Shown: positions 1 through 5,070 of the stretch, one piece after another
How the letters are laid out: each line of letters starts with the position of its first letter
Numbering within the stretch: position 1 is the stretch's first letter
Assembly (NCBI GenBank): GCA_002405835.1
Contig: DHMO01000038.1
Span: forward strand, 40,785-45,854
Length of the DNA: 5,070 nt
Direction of reading: 5' to 3'
Source: Lentisphaeria bacterium UBA4640
GTDB taxonomy: Bacteria > Verrucomicrobiota > Lentisphaeria > Victivallales > UBA1829
Position numbers and translations under genes: made by a program
The notes under the pieces: generated by a model
Databases searched by the model: none
The model's input: only the letters and a program-made list of their open reading frames with translations
What the model was told of the DNA's origin: nothing

Positions 1-189
1 GACGTCATCGGGCAGGTGAAAAACGGCGCAACCGCCATTGCCGGCGTCATGCTTGAGAGCTATCTCAAAACCGGAAAGCAGCCGATGAAGAGCCGCGCGG
101 AACTCACCTACGGTCTCTCCATCACCGACGGCTGTCTCGGCTGGGATGAAACCGAAGCGCTGATTCTCGAACAGTACGCCGCGCTGTAA
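1..189 (+). CDS. 3-deoxy-7-phosphoheptulonate (DAHP) synthase, class I AroF/G/H type, C-terminal fragment (5' end outside window)
   Basis: Only the last 62 codons are present, read in frame from base 1 to a TAA stop. The enzyme condenses phosphoenolpyruvate and erythrose 4-phosphate to DAHP in the cytoplasm, the first step of the shikimate pathway to chorismate and the aromatic amino acids. The fragment carries two end motifs of the E. coli AroG family: GVMLES (visible residues 15-20) and SITDGCLGW (40-48). Glu19 and Asp43 are 24 residues apart, the same spacing as the metal ligands Glu302 and Asp326 of E. coli AroG, so both ligands appear intact. The protein ends about 19 residues after that Asp, close to the usual end of the family, so the C-terminus is not truncated. 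Which feedback-sensitive paralogue (Phe, Tyr or Trp) it is cannot be told, because the N-terminal regulatory part lies outside; hence no symbol. It converges on the U32 gene, with a terminator between them. Confidence 0.93.
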   Translation, partial: DVIGQVKNGATAIAGVMLESYLKTGKQPMKSRAELTYGLSITDGCLGWDETEALILEQYAAL

Positions 190-208
190 CTCATTCCGTT
201 CAAAATAA

Positions 209-247
209 AAACGGGCTTCCGCATAAAAAAACAGCGGAAGCCCGTTT
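209..247. terminator. Bidirectional intrinsic terminator between convergent genes
   Basis: A perfect 14-bp inverted repeat (AAACGGGCTTCCGC at 209-222 pairing with 234-247) encloses an 11-nt A-rich loop. The stem has a GC-rich core with A:T pairs at its base. On the plus strand it runs into TTTCATTTT; on the minus strand it runs into TTTTATTTTG, so T-rich tails exist on both sides. It starts 20 nt after the DAHP synthase stop and lies 18 nt beyond the end of the U32 gene, so it can end both transcripts. Confidence 0.9.
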
Positions 248-264
248 CATTTTAAACTTCAGAT

Positions 265-2445
265 TCAGGAAAGCCCGCGCTCCCAGTTGAATACGGAAAC
301 CGCCGTTTCAGCGTCCGCCGTCCGGAAATCGAAAATCCGTCCGCATGGAATCTCAGGCTCGATTGACATCGACGCGGCGGGATGAAGAAGCGTCAGGCAG
401 CCCGACTTGCGCACAAGAAAACGATCTCCGTGAACATCCGAAATGCTCCGGATATCCGCCACTCCGGCACGGGTCGCGAGCAGAACCGGACGCCCCGCGC
501 AATAAATCTCCACCGGAACCGGAGAACGGCGGATGAGTTCCTCGGCATCGGTGCGCCCCAGTTCAATCTGCGCATGAACCGACGCCGCACCGAGCGAAGC
601 AAGTTCCTCCGCCGCAAACGCATTCGCGACCGGAAGCGGCGGCGCCGTCCGTATCACGACTCCGGGAAAACGCTTCAGAATATGAAAGTGGGAAAGCGAC
701 GTCGCACGGAACACACGGACTCCCGCCCGCACAGCCCGTTCAATCTGTTCCATCAGAACCGGAAGCTCTGTTTCAGGCGTGAAAAACGGCAGAATGCACT
801 CGCGCGACGGATCCGGCGATGCGCTCAGCTCCTCCGCAACGGCATCGAAATTTCCTTCCGGCGATGCTCCGGGAAGAACAAATGCGGTTGTGTGCACACG
901 CTCCGGAACGGATGAAATAGCGTCATGTGCACGAATCAGAGCCTCCGCCTTCGCCCGCGAACGGGCACGGACGGACTGCGCGGGAATCTCGCGCACAAAC
1001 CATTCCAGAACCGCGCGCTTCAGCGCTTTGAGATGATCGCGGCGGATAAAATACGAACCGTCAACAGCCGCCTCGATCTTCCCCGGTGCGAACGGGGTTC
1101 CGGGCAGAACGCGGAACAAATCCGCAAGTTCCTCCGCCGTGAACGGACGGTTCGATGCAGGTTCCGTCCGCACGGGAAGCGAACCCGTTGCGGATTCCGC
1201 GGAAACAGTCAGCTCCGAAGCGGAGAGATGAAGCCCGAAGTCCAGCACGGTTCCCTGAAGAGGAAGTGCGGCGCAGCGTTTTTCCATCGTATCATGCGTC
1301 TCGCCGATGCGGTAGAGAATCCCGTTCGCAAAAATGTTCTTGTCTCGGAACGGAATGCGGCAGAGCTGCCCGGGAAACGCTTTCTTGACCGGACGGTTCC
1401 CGATATAAAGTTCCAGCACCGTCAGCGCCTCGCCCTCGTCTCCCGCTGCGGACTGAACACGGATATTGTCACCGATGTGCAGACGTCCGGTCAGCTCCGC
1501 TTCAAAGGAATCGTGGAGAACGCGGCGGACGCGTCCGCAGAACTGTCCGACTCCGCCGGGAGCATCCGGACGGATCAGTTTTTTTGCGGAATCCGGCGTG
1601 TAGAAACCAAGAGAACGCTCGCGCGAACAGGTGCGGTCAAGCAGGTCGAACACCTCCTCTTCCGGCGCGCCGTCAAGCGCTTTGCGGTAGGCGGAAACAA
1701 CATTCGCCACATAATCCGCTTTGCGGAGCCGTCCTTCGATTTTGAGTGATGCAATGCCGAGTTCACGAAACTTCGGAATCAGGGAAATCGCGGCGAGGTC
1801 GCGCGTGGAAAGATAGAAGGCGTTTTTTGCTCGGTCGGAACGGAAAAGGCGGCGGCAGGGCTGCTTGCAGCGTCCGCGGTTTCCGCTCGCGCCGCCAAGC
1901 CACGACGAGAACAGACAGGTTCCCGAAAGACATGCGCAAAGTGCGCCATGAACAAAGACTTCGAGTTCAATCGGAGATTTTCCCGCGATCAGTTCAAGTT
2001 CATTCATGGTGATCTGCCGTTCCAGAATCACCCGTTTTGCGCCCATCTCCGCAAGCATTGCAACGGCTTCCGAATCATGAAGCGCCATCTGCGTGGAGGC
2101 ATGAACGGTCAGACCGGGAAAGAACTCACGGATCATCCGGAGCACGCCGGCGTCCTGAACGATCAGAGCGTCGGGACGGAGCGCATCGAGTTCCGCGAGC
2201 GAATGCGCCGCCTCTTCAATTTCCGATTCCTTCACGAGCGTGTTGAAGGTAATGTAAACCTTGCGCCCGATCTTCCGCGCCCAGGCGATCAGACGGGACA
2301 TGTCGTCGTAAGAGAAATTGTCGCTGCGCTCCCGCGCATTGAATTTTTTCATTCCGCAGTAAACGGCGTCCGCTCCCGCGTCGAATGCGGCGAGCGCGAC
2401 GGGAAGCGAGCCTGCGGGAGCAAGAAGTTCTATCGGATTCGGCAT
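265..2445 (-). CDS. U32 family peptidase-like protein with DUF3656 domain; probable RlhA-type RNA hydroxylase
   Basis: The product has 726 residues and no signal peptide, so it is probably cytoplasmic. It opens with the typical U32 start IELLAPAGS (residues 5-13), which supports this ATG. The ribosome site is weak (AGAAAG, 8 nt upstream). The U32 core covers about 5-260 and holds the signature ExFxxGALC...GTC at 162-177, then RGRCKQPCR (190-198). Cys170, 177, 193 and 197 are candidate iron-sulfur ligands. SLKIEGR (233-239) follows. About 300-380 looks like a small beta-barrel, and about 391-483 matches DUF3656 (NRPFTAEEL, PGTPF, DGSYFIRRDHL). This U32 plus DUF3656 order is that of E. coli RlhA (about 650 residues), which hydroxylates C2501 of 23S rRNA; TrhP is the tRNA relative. 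The 'peptidase/collagenase' label is historical. The longer C-terminus (about 510-726) contains a degenerate repeat of part of the core. The gene follows the sensor phosphatase gene by 23 nt and is probably co-transcribed with it. The family is certain; the RNA substrate is inferred. Confidence 0.9.
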   Translation of the reverse strand: MPNPIELLAPAGSLPVALAAFDAGADAVYCGMKKFNARERSDNFSYDDMSRLIAWARKIGRKVYITFNTLVKESEIEEAAHSLAELDALRPDALIVQDAGVLRMIREFFPGLTVHASTQMALHDSEAVAMLAEMGAKRVILERQITMNELELIAGKSPIELEVFVHGALCACLSGTCLFSSWLGGASGNRGRCKQPCRRLFRSDRAKNAFYLSTRDLAAISLIPKFRELGIASLKIEGRLRKADYVANVVSAYRKALDGAPEEEVFDLLDRTCSRERSLGFYTPDSAKKLIRPDAPGGVGQFCGRVRRVLHDSFEAELTGRLHIGDNIRVQSAAGDEGEALTVLELYIGNRPVKKAFPGQLCRIPFRDKNIFANGILYRIGETHDTMEKRCAALPLQGTVLDFGLHLSASELTVSAESATGSLPVRTEPASNRPFTAEELADLFRVLPGTPFAPGKIEAAVDGSYFIRRDHLKALKRAVLEWFVREIPAQSVRARSRAKAEALIRAHDAISSVPERVHTTAFVLPGASPEGNFDAVAEELSASPDPSRECILPFFTPETELPVLMEQIERAVRAGVRVFRATSLSHFHILKRFPGVVIRTAPPLPVANAFAAEELASLGAASVHAQIELGRTDAEELIRRSPVPVEIYCAGRPVLLATRAGVADIRSISDVHGDRFLVRKSGCLTLLHPAASMSIEPEIPCGRIFDFRTADAETAVSVFNWERGLS

Positions 2446-2468
2446 GGAGAAAACTTTCTGTAAGAGAT

Positions 2469-4397
2469 TTATAAAATCCGCGCTTCAAAAATCAGCATTG
2501 TAATGTCATCCGCCTGCGGCACGCCCTCGGTGAAGGCGTCGAGACGGTCCATCATCACGCGGAGCTTGTCGTTCAGCGGCTTGAGAACGAAGTTCGCGGA
2601 GTTGAGCGTATCCAGCAGACGCGCCTCGCCGAAGAGTTCGCGGCGGCTGTTGACCGCCTCGGTGACGCCGTCGGTGTAGCAGAAAATGCGGTCGCTGCGG
2701 GAGAGACGGACGCGCTGTGTGCGGTAGACTTTTCCGGGGACCACGCCGAGCGCGAAACCGGGATCGGTCGGAAGCTGTTCGTACATTCCCCGGTTGCGGC
2801 GGATGAACGGGGGATTGTGTCCGCCGTTCACATAATCCAGCGTTCCGTTGTTCAGATCGTAAACGGCGAAAAAGAGCGTGACGAACATGCAGGCGTCGTT
2901 GTGTTCGCAGAGTTTGTCATTCGCGCGGGCAAGGACTTCATGCGGTTCGCAGCCCTCCATCGCAAACGATTTGAGGATTGTGCGGGCGCGCATCATGAAC
3001 AGCGCGGCGGGAATGCCTTTGCCGGAAACATCGGCGATCAGAAACGCAAGTTTGTCGGAACCGATGCGGAAGAAATCGTAGAAATCCCCGCCGATCTCTT
3101 TTGCGGAACGCGTTTCCGCGCAGAGGTCGAGCGAATGAAGCAGTTCGGGGAACGGCGGGAACACGCAGGGAAGAATGTTGCGCTGAATCTGCGACGCCAG
3201 TTCGAGTTCGCCCTGAATGCGCTGCCGCTCCGCCCCTTCCCGTGCGGAACGTTCCACATATTCCTGAAGATTGTCCGCCATCTTGTTGAAGGTCTTCGCC
3301 AGAAGCCCGATCTCGTCCTGACGGTCCTCCGGGACTCGCACGGAGAGACCTCCCTGGCCGAGACGCATTGCTTCGCGGATCAGCTTTTTAATCGGAGCGT
3401 TGATGAAACGCGACACCATCCAGTACGCTCCGTAAAGCATCATCAGGGAGAAGATGACGTACAGCGAAATGAAAATCATGTTGCTGAATTCAATCAGCGA
3501 AAACATCTCGTCCGCGGGAACCTGCACCGAAAAGATCATGCCGTTGTTGAGGCGGCGCGCAAACACGTAGAACTCCTCCCCCGCAATCCGGAACCGTTTC
3601 TCAAGAACTTCCGTCTGCGAAGCATCCGCAATATCGGAATACCATGGCAGCGTTTTCAGCGAACGTCCGGTCATGGCGCGTCCACGCGCGGTAAGCATGG
3701 TGTTCGCCAGAACGCGGCCGTATTCCGGCGCACACAGGAGGATGAACGAACCGGGCGTGGGACGGATCTTCGCCAGCTCCGAAACGACGCTCTGCATCTT
3801 CCAGTCCAGCGACGCCAGCCCGAGGAAGACGTTTTCCGCGCTGTAGATCGGCGCTGTGACGGTAATCATCTGCGCTTGCGCCTCGTCGGCATAGTACGGC
3901 GGCGACCAGCGGAACTGATAGCGCCGGAGCGCGGCCGCCTTTCCGAGACGGTACCAGAGCTGATTATGATAATCGTATTCCGCTGAATTCCGCTGCGGCT
4001 CGTAGACGAGTCCGCGCGAGGGCGAAGCGCTGACATAGAATCCGACCCGCTGTTTCTGCGGATTGAAGAGGAACGGCTCAAACCAGATTCCGCCGCCCGA
4101 AGCCTGAACAAAGTTCGGCATCATTTCCAGAAGAATGGACTTGCCGCGCAGGGCGTTGTCGCGGGCATAGGAATGATAGGCGCGTCCCGCCGCGGCAAGT
4201 CCCGCGGCGTCCTGCTCCATGACGGCGATGACGCGGTTGAGACGTTCACTTTCAAAAAGTGCGCGGGAAACGAGCGCCTCCGTGCGGAGACGTTTGTAGT
4301 TTGCGGTCGTGATCTGCGAGTAGACGATGAACGCCGTGCAGAGTATGATCAGAAACGAGATCACGATAAGCAGAATTTTTCCCCGTATTGAACGCAT
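2469..4397 (-). CDS. Membrane sensor phosphatase: Cache-like sensor, HAMP, SpoIIE/RsbU-type PP2C domain
   Basis: The product has 642 residues from the chosen ATG. In order it shows a transmembrane helix (about 8-28), an extracytoplasmic region (about 29-306) resembling a double Cache domain (WYRLG 148-152, WSPPYY 164-169, TAPIYS 181-186, GLASLDW 193-199), a second helix (about 307-328), HAMP (about 329-380, ending DEIGLLAKTFNKM), a helical linker with ELASQIQRNILP (399-410), and a SpoIIE-type PP2C domain (about 430-638). The metal-binding motifs are complete: GGDFYD (436-441), ADVSGKG (455-461), YTDGVTEA (574-581) and QADDITML (628-635), so it should be active. Family members dephosphorylate a serine/threonine on an anti-sigma-factor antagonist, and some are output domains of sensory systems. 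No such partner is visible in the window. An upstream in-frame ATG at 4460 was rejected: the ATG at 4397 has a strong ribosome site, and the likely promoter lies between the two. It is probably the first gene of an operon with the U32 gene. Confidence 0.92.
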   Translation of the reverse strand: MRSIRGKILLIVISFLIILCTAFIVYSQITTANYKRLRTEALVSRALFESERLNRVIAVMEQDAAGLAAAGRAYHSYARDNALRGKSILLEMMPNFVQASGGGIWFEPFLFNPQKQRVGFYVSASPSRGLVYEPQRNSAEYDYHNQLWYRLGKAAALRRYQFRWSPPYYADEAQAQMITVTAPIYSAENVFLGLASLDWKMQSVVSELAKIRPTPGSFILLCAPEYGRVLANTMLTARGRAMTGRSLKTLPWYSDIADASQTEVLEKRFRIAGEEFYVFARRLNNGMIFSVQVPADEMFSLIEFSNMIFISLYVIFSLMMLYGAYWMVSRFINAPIKKLIREAMRLGQGGLSVRVPEDRQDEIGLLAKTFNKMADNLQEYVERSAREGAERQRIQGELELASQIQRNILPCVFPPFPELLHSLDLCAETRSAKEIGGDFYDFFRIGSDKLAFLIADVSGKGIPAALFMMRARTILKSFAMEGCEPHEVLARANDKLCEHNDACMFVTLFFAVYDLNNGTLDYVNGGHNPPFIRRNRGMYEQLPTDPGFALGVVPGKVYRTQRVRLSRSDRIFCYTDGVTEAVNSRRELFGEARLLDTLNSANFVLKPLNDKLRVMMDRLDAFTEGVPQADDITMLIFEARIL

Positions 4398-4398
4398 G

Positions 4399-4409
4399 CC
4401 CCTTTCCTT
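4399..4409 (-). promoter_or_regulatory. Ribosome binding site that decides the start of the sensor phosphatase gene
   Basis: On the minus strand the sequence AAGGAAAGGGG precedes the ATG at 4397. The AAGGA core (4405-4409) is 7 nt from the start codon. The alternative upstream ATG at 4460 would lie outside the transcript predicted from the promoter at 4421-4448. Confidence 0.8.
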
Positions 4410-4420
4410 GAGTTGGTAAT

Positions 4421-4448
4421 AATGTAGCATGAAAAGAGAAGCTGTCAA
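4421..4448 (-). promoter_or_regulatory. Sigma-70-like promoter of the sensor phosphatase-U32 operon
   Basis: On the minus strand a perfect -35 box TTGACA (4443-4448) is followed after 16 nt by TACATT (4421-4426); an overlapping alternative -10, CATTAT, gives an 18-nt spacer. Upstream of the -35 box, at about 4461-4477, lie two A-tracts (AAAAA and AAAAAA) that could act as an UP-like element. The predicted transcript would begin around 4412-4416, giving a leader of roughly 15-20 nt before the ATG at 4397. Confidence 0.6.
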
Positions 4449-4499
4449 TGCGGATTTCAAGTTTTTCCGTTTTTTCGTTCATCCGGGAGTGCAGATTCC

Positions 4500-4527
4500 T
4501 TGAAAAACAAATGCTCCGTGCTATGTT
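4500..4527 (+). promoter_or_regulatory. Sigma-70-like promoter of the SGNH hydrolase gene
   Basis: TTGAAA (4500-4505) is followed after 16 nt by TATGTT (4522-4527). The match is 5 of 6 to the -35 consensus and 4 of 6 to the -10 consensus. Transcription would start near 4534, leaving a leader of about 25 nt that includes the ribosome site. It is divergent from the operon promoter, with 51 bp between the two -35 boxes. I see no clear operator palindrome in those 51 bp. Confidence 0.5.
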
Positions 4528-4546
4528 ATCTTCCGCAAAAAACAAC

Positions 4547-4551
4547 AGGAG
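4547..4551 (+). promoter_or_regulatory. Ribosome binding site of the SGNH hydrolase gene
   Basis: A consensus AGGAG lies 7 nt before the ATG at 4559 and fixes this start. The same start also yields a well-formed signal peptide. Confidence 0.8.
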
Positions 4552-4558
4552 TTTTTAT

Positions 4559-5070
4559 ATGAAAAAAAGTCTTTTTGCCGCTCTTTTCGGCGCATTTCTG
4601 TTCTGCGGAATGCTTTCCGCAGGTGAAACACCCGCAATCTCCATTTTCGGAGACAGTTATTCCACATTCGAAGGCTCGATTCCGCAAGGCAACGCCATCT
4701 GGTATTTCAATCCCCCGAAAAACAATAATGACGTCACCAAAGTGGAACAGACCTGGTGGCATCAGGCAATCGCGCTTCTCGGCGGCAGACTTGAGAAAAA
4801 TGAATCCTATTCCGGCTCCACCATCTGCAACACAGGGTACAACAAAAAAGATTTCAGCAAAATCTCCTTCCTCGCCCGCCAGGGACGTCTCGGCAAACCG
4901 GATATGATTCTCATCTGCGGAGCGACCAACGACAGCTGGGCCGGAGCCCCCATCGGCGAATACAAGTACAGCAACTGGACCGCGCAGGATCTCTACTCCT
5001 TCCGTCCCGCCCTCGCAAAACTCTTCAGCGATCTGAAACAGAACTACCCCGGAGCTGAAATCTATTTCAT
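4559..5070 (+). CDS. Secreted SGNH/GDSL-type hydrolase (esterase-like), N-terminal part; 3' end outside window
   Basis: The first 170 codons are present and the frame is open to the window edge. Residues 1-21 form a signal peptide: MKK, a hydrophobic stretch, then a likely signal peptidase I cut after LSA (19-21). Cys16 does not sit in a good lipobox, so a lipoprotein is unlikely. SGNH block I is GDSYS (31-35), with Ser33 the expected nucleophile. Gly86 in SYSGSTIC (83-90) fits block II, and GATND (121-125) fits block III with Asn124 as oxyanion residue. The Asp-x-x-His block lies beyond the window, so catalytic completeness cannot be judged. The surrounding stretches VEQTWWHQ (62-69), ICNTGYN (89-95) and DSWAGAPIGEYKY (125-137) resemble an SGNH subfamily I recall from gut Bacteroidota. 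Such enzymes usually remove acyl, often acetyl, groups from polysaccharides or other esters; the substrate here is unknown. It has its own promoter and is transcribed away from the sensor phosphatase operon. Confidence 0.88.
   Translation, partial: MKKSLFAALFGAFLFCGMLSAGETPAISIFGDSYSTFEGSIPQGNAIWYFNPPKNNNDVTKVEQTWWHQAIALLGGRLEKNESYSGSTICNTGYNKKDFSKISFLARQGRLGKPDMILICGATNDSWAGAPIGEYKYSNWTAQDLYSFRPALAKLFSDLKQNYPGAEIYF

Noticed and set aside
925..1749. A 274-codon open frame on the plus strand
   Set aside because: It is antisense to the U32 gene. Its translation is rich in Arg, Gly and Cys with no recognisable domain, and it has no start signal. It is a by-product of biased codon use in the real gene.
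265..2445. Calling the U32 protein a secreted collagenase or virulence protease
   Set aside because: There is no signal peptide. The four-cysteine signature and DUF3656 architecture point to the RNA-hydroxylase relatives rather than to an exported protease.
2468..2473. TATAAA on the minus strand, 23-28 nt before the U32 ATG, as a separate promoter
   Set aside because: There is no credible -35 box at 15-19 nt, and the element overlaps the stop codon of the upstream gene. AT-rich codons there explain it, although a weak internal promoter cannot be excluded.
2817..3986. A 389-codon open frame on the plus strand
   Set aside because: It lies wholly antisense to the sensor phosphatase, whose domains are all intact. 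The translation is rich in Arg, His and Glu and low in complexity, with no motif, so it is a shadow.
4461..4508. Inverted repeat GTTTTTC (4461-4467) and GAAAAAC (4502-4508) as an operator or hairpin
   Set aside because: Only 7 bp of low-complexity A/T sequence separated by 34 nt; this is expected by chance in this T-rich stretch.
4526..4762. A 78-codon minus-strand open frame over the start of the SGNH gene
   Set aside because: It covers the promoter, ribosome site and signal peptide of a clearly better gene and has no recognisable motif.
1..5070. A defence, phage, toxin-antitoxin or otherwise novel multi-gene system
   Set aside because: All four genes belong to known families and the intergenic regions are short and explained by a terminator and promoters. 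No repeats, transposon ends or orphan small genes are visible.

Overview
The window holds parts or all of four protein-coding genes and two short intergenic regions. I see no rRNA, tRNA, CRISPR array, insertion sequence or phage gene. By eye the G+C is moderately high (not counted). Two genes have clear Shine-Dalgarno sequences (AAGGA and AGGAG, both 7 nt from the start), and the promoters look sigma-70-like. This argues against Bacteroidota, even though the last gene resembles esterases I associate with gut Bacteroidota. A gut-type bacterium of the Verrucomicrobiota/Lentisphaerota (PVC) group would fit, but this is a weak inference and the phylum cannot be proven from this sequence.

Layout. 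Positions 1-189 (+) are the C-terminal end of a class I (AroF/G/H-type) DAHP synthase, the entry enzyme of the shikimate pathway. A strong hairpin at 209-247 lies between it and the convergent gene and can terminate transcription from both sides. Positions 265-2445 (-) encode a 726-residue U32-family protein with the four-cysteine signature and the DUF3656 domain, the architecture of the 23S rRNA hydroxylase RlhA. Upstream on the same strand, 23 nt away, positions 2469-4397 (-) encode a membrane-bound sensor phosphatase: transmembrane helix, extracytoplasmic Cache-type domain, transmembrane helix, HAMP, coiled-coil linker and SpoIIE/RsbU-type PP2C domain. The two minus-strand genes probably form one operon driven by a TTGACA promoter at 4421-4448. 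A divergent promoter at 4500-4527 serves the last gene, 4559 to beyond 5070 (+), a secreted SGNH/GDSL-type hydrolase cut off by the window edge.

How they might work together. The operon pairs an environmental sensor phosphatase, which in this family usually acts on an anti-sigma-factor antagonist, with an RNA-modification enzyme. The rRNA/tRNA hydroxylating U32 enzymes of E. coli depend on prephenate, a shikimate-pathway product, so the neighbouring DAHP synthase is suggestive. The genes are convergent, however, so this may be chance. I found no clearly undescribed system. The observations most worth a second look are the degenerate internal repeat of the U32 protein, the sensor phosphatase/U32 operon and the corrected start of the phosphatase gene.
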